NCBI GenBank assembly: GCA_951813615.1
Contig: OX638377.1
Span: 4,366,599-4,430,598 of the forward strand
From: an uncultured Latescibacterota bacterium
Lineage (GTDB): Bacteria; Latescibacterota; UBA2968; UBA8231
Reading direction: 5' to 3'
DNA length: 64,000 nt
Made by a program: the position numbers and the translations under genes. Positions 43,395 to 52,643 of the stretch are shown here, one piece after another. Each line of letters starts with the position of its first letter. Positions within the stretch are counted from its first letter, which is position 1. The notes below the pieces were generated by a model. It was not told the DNA's origin. It did no database searches and worked only from the letters and a program-made list of their open reading frames with translations.

Positions 43395-44424
43395 CCTGTT
43401 GCAGGAACCGCAGTTGGTTCGCGCCGAGAATTTTGCGGACATCGGCCTCGACATACCCGCGTGCGGCCAAGCCCACCGTAATGTCCGGGAGGCAGGTTGC
43501 GTCCTCCACGAGCAAGCCGCCGCCATCAAAATCCGACCCCAAGCCAACGTGGTCGATGCCAGCGACGGCCACCGCGTGTTCAATGTGGTCGAGCAGGCCG
43601 TCGAAGGTGGGGTTGTGCTCGTCGATAAAGTCCGGGACAAACGTGATGGCCACGACCCCGCCCTTTTCGGCGAGGGCGCGTAGTTGATCGTCACGGAGGT
43701 TGCGCGGGTGGTCGCAGAGGGCGCGGCAGCAGCTATGGGTGGCCATAAAGGGGGCTTGGGCCGCTTGGGCCACGTCCCAAAAGCCTTGCTCATTGAGATG
43801 GGAGACATCGACGACCACGCCTAGTTCGTTCATCTGCGCCAGTAGCTGGCGGCCAAAGCCGGTTAGACCGCTGCCCCCCTCGACTTCGCAGCCGTCTGCG
43901 GCCCAAGAGCGGGTGCTATGGGTGAGGGTCATGGCGCGGACGCCCAACTGGTAGAGCAGCGGCAGGACGTGGGGGCTTTTCTCCAGCGCATCGCTGTTTT
44001 CTACCGCCAGCACAGCCGCTAGTCGGCCCTCGGCGCGGGCGCGCTCAATGTCCGCCGCACAGCGCACCACGGCAATGCCCTCGCTGTGCGCTTCCACTTC
44101 CTGCAAAAAATGGCCCAAGGCATCCATGCAGTAGAGCAAGTGATTGCCCCAAGGCCGGGTACAATCAACGGCGAAAAACGCCGCGTCCAGCCCGCCCTCG
44201 CGCGCCTTCGGCAAGTCGAGCTGAACGCCGTCGCCCGGCGACTGGTACTGGCGCAAATAAGCGACAGCCCCGTCGCGTTGGTGGAAGTCCGTGCGCTGTG
44301 TGCCGTCGATGGACATACCCCGACGGATCAGGGCGACGATGCTGTCGTTGTGCGAATCGATGACCAAGGAGTCTTGGTGCAAGCGGCGGGCGGTCTGTTC
44401 GTCCATTGGCATTATTGCGTTCAC
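43384..44424 (-). CDS. Membrane dipeptidase family M19
   Basis: A 346-residue zinc dipeptidase. Zinc ligands fit IDSHND, AVENSDAL, VDVSHLNEQGFWD and MATHSCCRAL, and a closing GLGSDFDG block is present. No signal peptide is seen, so despite the family name it is probably cytoplasmic. The GTG start forms a GTGA overlap with the stop of the DUF4276 gene; an ATG at 44412 is also possible. So this peptidase may be co-transcribed with the ATPase pair, although it looks unrelated. Confidence 0.88.
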   Translation of the reverse strand: MNAIMPMDEQTARRLHQDSLVIDSHNDSIVALIRRGMSIDGTQRTDFHQRDGAVAYLRQYQSPGDGVQLDLPKAREGGLDAAFFAVDCTRPWGNHLLYCMDALGHFLQEVEAHSEGIAVVRCAADIERARAEGRLAAVLAVENSDALEKSPHVLPLLYQLGVRAMTLTHSTRSWAADGCEVEGGSGLTGFGRQLLAQMNELGVVVDVSHLNEQGFWDVAQAAQAPFMATHSCCRALCDHPRNLRDDQLRALAEKGGVVAITFVPDFIDEHNPTFDGLLDHIEHAVAVAGIDHVGLGSDFDGGGLLVEDATCLPDITVGLAARGYVEADVRKILGANQLRFLQQVIG

Positions 44425-45101
44425 CCCTTATTCAGCGTCTCTAGCCTACAGAGCCATTCGCCGAAATGTTTACACTTCAACCGCAACGTAGGCAATCCAA
44501 TCTTATCCACGATAATAGGAGCTGCGGATACTTTCATTTTCTCGTATTCTGGTACTTCGCCGATAATTCGCTTTGATGGGGCGGTGTTGTTTCCGTCATT
44601 GATGAGCTCCGGCGAATCAAAACAGGCAACCATATCAACAAGTTGTCGTATTCCAGTGCTGTTATCAAATTGCGAATCGAGTTTCTGAGGATCGGACAGC
44701 AATAATGCCTCGAACTCGTGAAGCTGAAAATACGGGATAAGTCGCCAATCAGAAATGTCTTCTCCCAGAGCATCCTCCAATACCGTGACCCGTTCGTAGG
44801 AATCGGATTTCTGCTTTGCGTCTTTGTAGCCAGGAAAATTCGTCGGGAGACCGTACACGTCGAACATAGTTGTGAAACGCACATCCGAATTTCGATCTTC
44901 CTTTATCCAAGCATTGATATCATTCCTAGCCTTCTCATAACTCCCAATACCCCCACGATATTTAATGTTGCGACTCCGGCTCGTCAGGACACAGCGAACC
45001 TGCACCCAGACCTCAAATCCCGCTAGATACGGACTTAAAATCTGTTTCACGAACGCTTCTTCGGTCTGCCCCTCAACGATGAAGTTCAGTCTGATGCCCA
45101 C
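44421..45101 (-). CDS. DUF4276 (TOPRIM-like) protein paired with AAA ATPase
   Basis: A 226-residue protein starting at GTG 45101, which overlaps the ATPase stop by one base (TAGTG). The opening FIVEGQTEEAFV carries the TOPRIM-type Glu, and FTTMFDVYGLPTNFPG carries the acidic second motif seen in DUF4276. It is likely to be the nuclease half of the pair, acting on DNA or RNA after activation by the ATPase. It resembles the TOPRIM halves of OLD-like and PARIS-like defences, but the family is different. GC is lower than in neighbours. Confidence 0.75.
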   Translation of the reverse strand: MGIRLNFIVEGQTEEAFVKQILSPYLAGFEVWVQVRCVLTSRSRNIKYRGGIGSYEKARNDINAWIKEDRNSDVRFTTMFDVYGLPTNFPGYKDAKQKSDSYERVTVLEDALGEDISDWRLIPYFQLHEFEALLLSDPQKLDSQFDNSTGIRQLVDMVACFDSPELINDGNNTAPSKRIIGEVPEYEKMKVSAAPIIVDKIGLPTLRLKCKHFGEWLCRLETLNKG

Positions 45102-46207
45102 TACGGTCGCCCTCCGAGCACGTTCTTTTCCCATAACTCGGAAAGCGAATAGTCTTCAAGCCACTCCTTGAGGTCTTCGGCGTTTAGCTGCCTGAAAGTA
45201 GAGCTGCGGCCCTCGCGCTCGACGACGACAATATCCTCCGGCTCAAAGCAATCGACCAATGCCGTGGATTGCGTAGCGACAATGACCTGAATCTTGGTCG
45301 ATGCGGCACTTATCAAACCGCCGACGATATTAATGGCGTAGGGGTGCAATCCAAGTTCTGGTTCGTCGAGGATCAAAACGTCCGGCAAATCCCGTTCTGG
45401 CTGAAGGAGAAGAGTAACAAGCGATATGACCCGCAACATGCCATCCGACGCTTGGGACACACTAAACACCCGATCGCTGTTTCGCTCGCGCCAATTCAGA
45501 AGAAGGTGGTTATCCTGTGGCTCCAACACGAAATCAGAGAAGAAGTGCAGGATTAACCGAATGGTATCTACGATCCGCTGATAGCACCTGTTGTCATCTT
45601 CCTTCAAGCGAAACAGAACGGGCGCGATATTGGCAGCGTCCTCCTTCAACCATCGGTTATCATACATATTCCACATCCCGCGTATGCGAGCAGTGTCCGA
45701 TGTGTTGTGGAACTGATATACAACGATTTTTTGTAGAAGATTTAAAACCACGCGGGCTGTTTCATCTTGGCTAGCCTTGACGAGAAGTTGTGGCGCGAGA
45801 TGTCCGACACCTGTTTGCTGCCACCTCGCAGGAGTAGGGTAATCTCTGCGAGAGAATCGATATCGCTCGTCCGCAAAAATCAACAAATCTCCTGCCGCAT
45901 AAAACAGCCGAAACGCGTACTGATTTTCGCCGGCATTTGTCCGAATCGTCAGTTCTGTCTCGATCTCTCGAGTCTTGGCTGGACCGTCGTGCAACAAGAT
46001 GCTAGCACCCCCTTGCTGGCTCACGTAAAGCTGAAGATGGTCCGGGTCTGACAACGCCCAACTCATCATGCGAAAAAAAGAGATAAAATTGGATTTTCCA
46101 GCGCCGTTGGGCCCAATCAGCACGGTCAAGGGACGAGGCTTGAAATCCTTCAGCTCTTGAATGGTCTTGAACCCTTTGAGAGTTATCGCATCAAGCCTGT
46201 TTCTCAT
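45101..46207 (-). CDS. AAA family ATPase (AAA_15/AAA_21-type)
   Basis: A 368-residue ATPase of the SMC/ABC-like AAA_15/21 group. Walker A is GPNGAGKS (32-39). The ABC-like signature region VFSVSQASDGMLRVISLVTLL and Walker B DVLILDEPELGLHP are present, and a D-loop-type VIVATQSTALVD follows. It is immediately upstream of the DUF4276 gene with a one-base overlap. ATPase + TOPRIM pairs in this arrangement are a hallmark of defence systems such as OLD, Gabija-like and PARIS. Confidence 0.85.
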   Translation of the reverse strand: MRNRLDAITLKGFKTIQELKDFKPRPLTVLIGPNGAGKSNFISFFRMMSWALSDPDHLQLYVSQQGGASILLHDGPAKTREIETELTIRTNAGENQYAFRLFYAAGDLLIFADERYRFSRRDYPTPARWQQTGVGHLAPQLLVKASQDETARVVLNLLQKIVVYQFHNTSDTARIRGMWNMYDNRWLKEDAANIAPVLFRLKEDDNRCYQRIVDTIRLILHFFSDFVLEPQDNHLLLNWRERNSDRVFSVSQASDGMLRVISLVTLLLQPERDLPDVLILDEPELGLHPYAINIVGGLISAASTKIQVIVATQSTALVDCFEPEDIVVVEREGRSSTFRQLNAEDLKEWLEDYSLSELWEKNVLGGRP

Positions 46208-46259
46208 GGTCTACTTCCTCAAACGTTTTTACACACCCACTTAGCAATCGTCCCGCCCT

Positions 46260-47252
46260 CTAGTCGGCGGCCATGTACTCGTCAAAGTCGATCACAACGC
46301 CTTGCTCCGACGAGGCTCCCAAGGCGTTGATCAGGCCCACCGTGGCTAGGTTGCGTGGGCCAGAGAAGGACGGCTCCACGTCGTTGAGCACGTAGTCGCG
46401 GAAGCCGTCCAAGAGGACTTCCTCGGGATGGGGGTTTTCGTCCATCGGTATGATCTCGTCTGCATCGGCCCCAGGTCGCCGGATCGCCAAGCCGCCGGAA
46501 ACCTCTTCGACCGTGCCCTTCTCGCAGTCCAGCCGCCAGCTTGAGCCACCTTTGTGGGTGGCGAAAGTGCATTGGAAATTGAACGTGGTGCCGTTGTGGA
46601 ACTCGATCCAGCCGTCGATGGCCGCGCCGCCGCTGTATGGACTCCAAGGCGGATTGAAGCTATGGCAAAAGAGCCGTCGCGGCTCAGAGTCGAGCAGGTA
46701 GCGCAATTGATCGAAGTCGTGGATGCCGCGCTCCCACAAGTAGGCGTGCAGATCCGTGCCCGAATGATGCACCCGCGGCCGCCAACCGTATTTGGTCATC
46801 AAGCCAAAGGAAGGCTGGCCCAAGTCGCCGCTTTGCAGCAAGCGGCGGATGGTTAAGACCGGCGGATAGTAGCGGGCGTTTTGGGTAACGGCAACCTTGA
46901 GGCCGCGCTCGCTCGCCTCGGAGATGATCTGCCGTGCTTGGTCGAGGTCTTTAGTAAAAGGCTTTTCGACCAGTACGTGCTTGCCAGCGCGGACGGCCTC
47001 TAGGCACTGACCAGCGTGCAGATCGGGCGGCGTAATAACCACCACGGCGTCCGCTTCGACGGCTTGCAGGGCATCAGCGGGCGTAGCAAAACACGCCTCT
47101 TCGCCTAGACCGGTAGTTTCTCGTGCCGTGGCGAGGTTCTCCTCGTTAACATCGACTAAGGCGACGGCTTCGAAATCGGTGCGGTCGCGGAAGCGGTTCA
47201 GGGGCCAGCGGCCGCGGCCACCCGCTCCTACGTGGATCGTGCGAATAGTCAT
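46260..47252 (-). CDS. Gfo/Idh/MocA family oxidoreductase
   Basis: A 330-residue dehydrogenase. The Rossmann motif GAGGRG is at 9-14 and the EKP motif at 96-98; the catalytic region WERGIHDFDQLRYLL holds the HDFD motif. I start at ATG 47252 because GGAG lies eight bases before it and the start overlaps the pepA stop (ATGA). The long frame further upstream is the pepA gene read out of frame. Substrate unknown. Confidence 0.88.
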   Translation of the reverse strand: MTIRTIHVGAGGRGRWPLNRFRDRTDFEAVALVDVNEENLATARETTGLGEEACFATPADALQAVEADAVVVITPPDLHAGQCLEAVRAGKHVLVEKPFTKDLDQARQIISEASERGLKVAVTQNARYYPPVLTIRRLLQSGDLGQPSFGLMTKYGWRPRVHHSGTDLHAYLWERGIHDFDQLRYLLDSEPRRLFCHSFNPPWSPYSGGAAIDGWIEFHNGTTFNFQCTFATHKGGSSWRLDCEKGTVEEVSGGLAIRRPGADADEIIPMDENPHPEEVLLDGFRDYVLNDVEPSFSGPRNLATVGLINALGASSEQGVVIDFDEYMAAD

Positions 47253-48736
47253 GATGAGCTCCAATCGAGGGCAAGTTGAGTCAACAGGCGCACGCCAATG
47301 CCGACGCCGCCTCGCGGCACGTAGGGTTTGGCCTTTGTACACCAAGCGGTGCCGGCGATGTCGAGGTGCGCCCAGGAGTAGTCGGCGAATTCGGCCAACA
47401 GCGCCGCAGCCGTACTGGCACCCGCTGGCCGACCGCCTGAATTTTTCATGTCGGCGATGTCGCTGTCGATCTGATCGCGATACTCGGGCCACAGCGGCAA
47501 GCGCCAGAGTCGCTCGCCAGTTTGCTCCCCGGCGGCAAGCAGTCGATCCGCCAAGTCGTCGTCGTTGGCAAACAGACCCGAAGCGTGATGACCCAGCGCG
47601 GTTACACAAGCACCGGTGAGAGTGGCCAGATCGACGACCGCGGCCGGCTCGTAGCGGGTGGCGTAGGCGAGGGCATCGGCCAAGACGAGGCGGCCTTCGG
47701 CGTCCGTACTGATGATTTCAATAGTCTTGCCAGCAAGGGTGCGCAGCACGTCGTCGGGGCGGAAGGCGGTGCTGGAGGGCATGTTCTCGGCCGCGGCAAT
47801 CAGGCCGACGACCCGCCGCTTGAGGCCGAGTGCGGCCACGGCCTGCATCGCACCCAACACGGCAGCAGCACCGGACATATCGGTCTTCATCGTACAGATG
47901 CCATCGACGGTCTTGAGCGAGAGGCCGCCGCTGTCAAAAGTGATGCCCTTGCCGACAAACACCAGCGGCTGCCCTTGACGGGGGCCGTGTTCAAGGACGA
48001 TAAAACGCGGCTTGTTGGCGCTGCCCTGGCCAACGGCCACCAAGGCACCCATACCTAACTCAGTCAAGCCCTTTGCGCTGAAAACCCGGCAGCGCAAATC
48101 GTGGGTTTTGGCCAAGCGGCGGGCCGTGCGCGCTAGGTAGGCCGGCGTCACTTCGCCGCCGGGATGATTGACCAAGTCGCGGGCGAGGCAAGTGGCCTCG
48201 GCGAGCGCTCGGCCCCGGCGGACACCGCGCCGCGCTTCTTTGAGTTTAGTCGCGTCAAATTCTACGATGTGCAGCTTGGTTAGCGGCTGCGGGCGGGATT
48301 GCGAACGGTACTCGTCAAAACGGTAGGCTGCCAACAGCGAGGCTTCGGCCACAGCTTGCGCGGCTGGCTCGACGGGCAAATTGCCCGCGCCCGTGCCGTG
48401 CAGAATAGTGGCCGCGCTCTTGGCTCCCAAGCAGCCGAGGGTGCCGATAGCCGTACCAGCAGCGCGGCGCGCCCTTTCGAGGTCAAAACCCTCCTGCTCG
48501 CCCAAGCCAACGACGAGGACGCGCGGCGCTGGAATCTGGCCGTGCGTGTACAGCAGCAAGGTTTGGCCGACCTTGCCCTCGAAGTCGCCGAGATCGATCG
48601 CCGCCGAGATTTGGCCGCTTAAGGCTTCGTCAACCGCACCCGTAGCCCCGCCGGGGCGCGCTCCGGCAAAGAGATTGACCACGAGGACGTCCGCGTCCTG
48701 TTTTTGAATAGCTCCCTGTATTACTTTAATATCCAT
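47249..48736 (-). CDS. pepA: Leucyl aminopeptidase (M17)
   Basis: A 495-residue M17 zinc/manganese aminopeptidase. The C-terminal catalytic domain has VGKGITFDSGGLSLKT (metal Lys and Asp) and STDAEGRLVLADALAYA (the second signature), both intact. A role in peptide turnover is expected. Coupled by ATGA to the oxidoreductase gene that follows; it is divergent from the phosphatase gene at 48810. Confidence 0.93.
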   Translation of the reverse strand: MDIKVIQGAIQKQDADVLVVNLFAGARPGGATGAVDEALSGQISAAIDLGDFEGKVGQTLLLYTHGQIPAPRVLVVGLGEQEGFDLERARRAAGTAIGTLGCLGAKSAATILHGTGAGNLPVEPAAQAVAEASLLAAYRFDEYRSQSRPQPLTKLHIVEFDATKLKEARRGVRRGRALAEATCLARDLVNHPGGEVTPAYLARTARRLAKTHDLRCRVFSAKGLTELGMGALVAVGQGSANKPRFIVLEHGPRQGQPLVFVGKGITFDSGGLSLKTVDGICTMKTDMSGAAAVLGAMQAVAALGLKRRVVGLIAAAENMPSSTAFRPDDVLRTLAGKTIEIISTDAEGRLVLADALAYATRYEPAAVVDLATLTGACVTALGHHASGLFANDDDLADRLLAAGEQTGERLWRLPLWPEYRDQIDSDIADMKNSGGRPAGASTAAALLAEFADYSWAHLDIAGTAWCTKAKPYVPRGGVGIGVRLLTQLALDWSSS

Positions 48737-48809
48737 AACATTAACATTAGAGTGAGAAGTAAGCGGTCATTAACCACTAACCACTAACCATACTACTGTC
48801 AAGAATGCT

Positions 48810-49523
48810 ATGGACCTATTTCTGATCCGCCACGGCGAGTCCACCAATAATGCGCTAGCCGATGTCAGCCAGCGCGTCGCTGATCCCGAATTGACTGCTA
48901 AAGGCCGGACACAGGCCGAACGGGTTGCTGCGTATCTAGCAGAAGGGTTGCACCTCGCGCCAGCCGAGCGCACAGAAGATCGCCCCTTCTTCGATCAACT
49001 TTATTGCAGTCCAATGATCCGCACCCTACACACGGGGCAAGCGATCGAACAGGCAATGGAATCGAAGTCGGAGATCTGGGTAGCTATTCACGAGATGGGC
49101 GGCATTTACCTCGACCACGGTGGCGAGCGGGGAGTCGTCGGCTATCCCGGCCTGACGCGGGCGGAAATTGCCGCGCGTTTTCCCACTAGCATCCCATCAG
49201 CAGAAGTCGGCGAAGACGGATGGTGGGACGCGGGCAAGGAAACGGATCAGCAGGCCCAGCACCGCGCTATCGGCGTAGCCGCAGACTTGCGAGCGCGGGC
49301 GGGGGAAAAGACGCGCATTGGCTTCGTGACCCACGGCGGCTTTATGAGCCTGCTGCTTTCGGCCTTAGGCAACCAAACACGGGACGACGGCTCCTATTAC
49401 GAGCACGAGAACACGGCGATTACTCGCATCGCGCTCGCGCCCAGCACCACGGTTATCAGATATCTCAACCGCACCGAGCACCTGCCCGACGAGTTGCAGC
49501 GACTGCGGCATCCAGGTGTGTAA
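48810..49523 (+). CDS. Histidine phosphatase family protein
   Basis: A 237-residue phosphoglycerate-mutase-like protein. The phosphorylated His is in LIRHGES (residue 8), and the second conserved His is in FVTHGGFM. It is probably a general phosphatase and not a glycolytic mutase. It lies 14 bases upstream of glcD in the same direction and may share its transcript. Confidence 0.85.
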   Translation: MDLFLIRHGESTNNALADVSQRVADPELTAKGRTQAERVAAYLAEGLHLAPAERTEDRPFFDQLYCSPMIRTLHTGQAIEQAMESKSEIWVAIHEMGGIYLDHGGERGVVGYPGLTRAEIAARFPTSIPSAEVGEDGWWDAGKETDQQAQHRAIGVAADLRARAGEKTRIGFVTHGGFMSLLLSALGNQTRDDGSYYEHENTAITRIALAPSTTVIRYLNRTEHLPDELQRLRHPGV

Positions 49524-49537
49524 AAGGGCGCACCTAG

Positions 49538-50917
49538 ATGGATCACGCCGCCCTGATAAGCGCTCTCGGCACCTTCCTGCGCCCAGACCAACTGTTGACC
49601 TCGGACGAGGATTGCAGCGTCTATGCCTTCGACGGGACCGCCCTGCTGCACCAGCGACCCGCGTGCGTGGCCCTGCCGGAGAGCCGGGAGGAGGTCACCG
49701 AGCTCTTGGCCTTGTGCAACCAGCGAGGGGTGCCCGTGGTGCCGCGCGGCTCGGGCACTGGATTGGCCGGAGGGTCGGTTCCCTCGCAAGGCGGGGTCGC
49801 ACTCTGCTTGGTCCGACTCAACCAAATCCTGGAGCTAGACGCGGCCAACCTAGTCATGGTCGTCCAGCCGGGGGTCCTCACCCAGCAGATCGCCGACGCG
49901 GCTCAAGCCGCCGGCCTATTCTATCCCCCGGATCCTGGCTCGATCAAGATCTCGACTATCGGCGGCAATGTGGCTAACAATTCCGGGGGACTGCGCGGAT
50001 TAAAATACGGCGTGACGCGAGACTACGTGATGGGGCTGGAGGTAGTCCTAGCCGACGGGCAGGTTTTAGATACCGGCAACAAATGCGTCAAAGACGTGGC
50101 CGGATTCACGCTCAAAGACCTCTTCATCGGCTCCGAGGGGATGCTCGGCGTCATTACCAAGATCACGCTGAAACTGGTCCCAGCACCTGCAAGCAAAAAG
50201 ACCTTGCTCGGCCTCTACGACGAGATGACGCAGGCCGCGGCCACCGTCTCGGCGATTATCGCGCACAAAATCATCCCCTGCACCCTCGAATTCCTCGACC
50301 GCACTACCATCGAATGCGTAGAGGCCCACGCCAACATTGGCCTGCCGACGGATTGCGAGGCTGTGCTGCTAATGGAAGTCGATGGGCACCCAGCGCAGGT
50401 CGCCGAGCAGGCCGCCCAAATCGAGGCCATTGCCCGCGAGGGCGGCGCTCGTTCGGTGCGACTAGCCGCCTCAGAAGAAGAGGCCCAACAACTCGCCGCG
50501 GCCCGGCGCACGGCCTTTAGCGCACTGGCGCGACTGGCACCGACGGTCGTGCTGGAGGACGTCACTGTGCCGCGCAGCGAGCTAGCGGCCATGGTTGCCT
50601 ACGTGCAGGAAGTCGGCCAGCGGCACCAAGTGCGAGTGGGGACCTTCGGCCACTTCGGCGACGGCAATCTGCACCCCACCTTCCTGTGCGACGAGCGCGA
50701 CGCCGAGGAAATGGCCCGCGTCGAGAAAGCCATGACCGAGGTTTTTGCCCACGCCGTGGAATTGGGCGGGACCATTACGGGTGAGCACGGAGTCGGCTTG
50801 GCCAAAAAACCCTACTTGCCCGGGCAACTCGGGCCGGTGGGGCTGGAAATTCTCAAGCGGGTCAAGACCGCCTTCGACCCCAAGGGCATCTTAAACCGAG
50901 GGAACATGTTCGATTGA
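49538..50917 (+). CDS. glcD: FAD-linked glycolate/lactate dehydrogenase GlcD
   Basis: A 459-residue FAD-binding oxidase of the vanillyl-alcohol-oxidase fold. The PP-loop motif VPRGSGTGLAGGSVP and the FAD domain signature IGGNVANNSGGLRGLKYGVTRDYV are complete, and the C-terminal part contains FGHFGDGNLHPTFL and GEHGVGL. It oxidises glycolate or D-lactate with GlcF, passing electrons to the respiratory chain. The start of glcF overlaps its stop by four bases. Confidence 0.93.
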   Translation: MDHAALISALGTFLRPDQLLTSDEDCSVYAFDGTALLHQRPACVALPESREEVTELLALCNQRGVPVVPRGSGTGLAGGSVPSQGGVALCLVRLNQILELDAANLVMVVQPGVLTQQIADAAQAAGLFYPPDPGSIKISTIGGNVANNSGGLRGLKYGVTRDYVMGLEVVLADGQVLDTGNKCVKDVAGFTLKDLFIGSEGMLGVITKITLKLVPAPASKKTLLGLYDEMTQAAATVSAIIAHKIIPCTLEFLDRTTIECVEAHANIGLPTDCEAVLLMEVDGHPAQVAEQAAQIEAIAREGGARSVRLAASEEEAQQLAAARRTAFSALARLAPTVVLEDVTVPRSELAAMVAYVQEVGQRHQVRVGTFGHFGDGNLHPTFLCDERDAEEMARVEKAMTEVFAHAVELGGTITGEHGVGLAKKPYLPGQLGPVGLEILKRVKTAFDPKGILNRGNMFD

Positions 50918-52254
50918 GCGACGACGGCCTGAACTTGCTCCGAGACTTGGATTACTCGGTCCTCCAGCAGTGCATGCACTGCGGTATGTGCCTGCCAACC
51001 TGCCCGACGTACGACGCGACCCTGCACGAGCGCTCTTCGCCGAGGGGGCGAATTGCCATGATGCGGGCCATCGCCGATGGCGAGTTGGAAGCGAGTACGA
51101 CCTTTGCCGAAGAGATGTACTTCTGCCTCGGCTGCCTCGCCTGTCAGACCGCGTGTCCGGCCGGTGTGGATTACGCCGCGCTATTTGAAAACGCCCGCGC
51201 CGAAGTGGAGCGGCAGGGCTTGCTCGACGGCGCAGTGCGGAATTTTGTGCGTCGTTGGATCCTCGGCTGGCTCTTTGCCAAACAGACGCGCCTGCGAGCA
51301 TTAGCACGCTTGATGCGCGTATTCCAGCGCTGCGGCCTGCAAACACTGGCGCGCCGCAGCGGCCTCCTCAAGCTGCTGCCCTTTGGCTTGGGAGACCTAG
51401 AACCGCTGGCACCGCAGATTTCCCCGCGCTTTACCCACCAGTTGTATCGCCGAGATTTGCAGCAGGCGAATCCCCACACACCGCGCTACCGAGTCGCGCT
51501 GTTGGCCGGCTGCGTCCAAGACATTTCCTTTGCCGAGGTAAACGCCGATACAATATGCGTCTTACAGCACAACGGCTGCCAAGTGCTGCTGCCGGAAGGT
51601 CAGGCGTGTTGCGGCTCGCTGCACGCGCACAACGGCGCAGTCGAACAGGCGCAGCAGCAGGCGCGGCTCAACATCGACGCCTTTGACGCTGAAAACCTAG
51701 ATGCAATAGTCGTCAACGCCGGCGGCTGCGGCCTGCACTGCAAGCACTACGACCGCTTGCTAGCCGACGATCCCACCTACGCGGAGCGAGCCGCTGCGTG
51801 GAGCGCAAAAGTAAAGGACGTCCACGAGTGGCTCGCCGACATCGGCTTGCGCCAGTCCCGCGCCGCAATGCCCCCACAACAGGTCGCCTACCACGAGTCG
51901 TGCCACCTCAAGCACGGGCAGCGGGTTTCAACAGCCCCGCAAGAGGTGCTCCAAGCCGTGCCCAATTTGGAGCTCGTGCCGCTGGTAGAAGCCGACTGGT
52001 GCTGCGGCAGCGCCGGCATCTACAACATCACCCAGCCCGAGCTGTCCATGCAGCTACTCGACCGCAAGATGGCGCACGTGTGCGCGACCGGCGCGACCGC
52101 AGTCGCCACGGGCAACACGGGCTGCGCCATCCAGCTCCAATACGGCGTCCGCCGCGCAAACGCCGCCGTGGACATCGTCCACCCCGTGTCGCTTTTGGCC
52201 GCAGCCTATCGCGCTGAAAATCAAGGAGGAACGCAATGCAGCACTTTGGCCTAA
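50914..52254 (+). CDS. glcF: Fe-S subunit GlcF
   Basis: A 446-residue iron-sulfur protein. Two ferredoxin-like clusters are formed by CMHCGMCLPTCP and CLGCLACQTACPAG near residues 18-80. Two CCG domains follow (CGSLHAHNGAV and CHLKHGQRV...WCCGSAGIY). The start is TTG, overlapping the glcD stop as TTGA. It works with GlcD as a membrane-associated glycolate dehydrogenase. GlcE is not seen next to it, so electron flow may use a two-subunit form. Confidence 0.9.
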   Translation: MSDDGLNLLRDLDYSVLQQCMHCGMCLPTCPTYDATLHERSSPRGRIAMMRAIADGELEASTTFAEEMYFCLGCLACQTACPAGVDYAALFENARAEVERQGLLDGAVRNFVRRWILGWLFAKQTRLRALARLMRVFQRCGLQTLARRSGLLKLLPFGLGDLEPLAPQISPRFTHQLYRRDLQQANPHTPRYRVALLAGCVQDISFAEVNADTICVLQHNGCQVLLPEGQACCGSLHAHNGAVEQAQQQARLNIDAFDAENLDAIVVNAGGCGLHCKHYDRLLADDPTYAERAAAWSAKVKDVHEWLADIGLRQSRAAMPPQQVAYHESCHLKHGQRVSTAPQEVLQAVPNLELVPLVEADWCCGSAGIYNITQPELSMQLLDRKMAHVCATGATAVATGNTGCAIQLQYGVRRANAAVDIVHPVSLLAAAYRAENQGGTQCSTLA

Positions 52255-52580
52255 CCATTGAATTGAAGGACGATCCCGAACTAATCGCCCAGTACAAGGC
52301 ATACCACGCCGACCCTTGGCCCGAGCCGCTTCAGGGCCTAGGCGAGGTCGGCATCACCGACATGAAAATTTTTCTCTTGGGCCAGCGGATGTTCATGTAC
52401 ATGACCGCCACCGACGAGTTCGATCCAGCCCGCGACTTCCCGCGCTACGTCGAGCAGAACCCCAAGGCGAAGGAATGGGACGAGCTGATGCGGACCTTTC
52501 AGCAGCAGGTGCCCGAGGCCAAAGAGGGCGAGTGGTGGGCCAATATGGAGCTAGTGTTTGACTTGCAATTGCACGTGTGA
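52236..52580 (+). CDS. L-rhamnose mutarotase family protein
   Basis: A 114-residue dimeric alpha/beta protein of the rhaM/DUF718 family: KAYHADPWPE at the start, GITDMKIFLLGQRMFMYM and WANMELVFDL at the end. It interconverts anomers of L-rhamnose or a related sugar. AAGGAGG precedes the ATG, which lies 19 bases inside glcF. A link to glycolate metabolism is not obvious: rhamnose or fucose breakdown produces lactaldehyde or lactate, which may explain the pairing. Confidence 0.85.
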   Translation: MQHFGLTIELKDDPELIAQYKAYHADPWPEPLQGLGEVGITDMKIFLLGQRMFMYMTATDEFDPARDFPRYVEQNPKAKEWDELMRTFQQQVPEAKEGEWWANMELVFDLQLHV

Positions 52581-52643
52581 GAAGCTATAAGGATAGACTC
52601 GTCAAGCAACGACTAATAGACTATTCGACAGGAGAATTTAGCA

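Noticed and set aside
42876..43808. 310-residue frame across the end of M32 and the dipeptidase
   Set aside because: It reads the M32 gene antisense and the M19 gene out of frame, both of which are complete with active-site motifs.
48763..48795. Short AACCACT repeats before the phosphatase gene
   Set aside because: Only three degenerate 7-base units; no coding or structural meaning seen.
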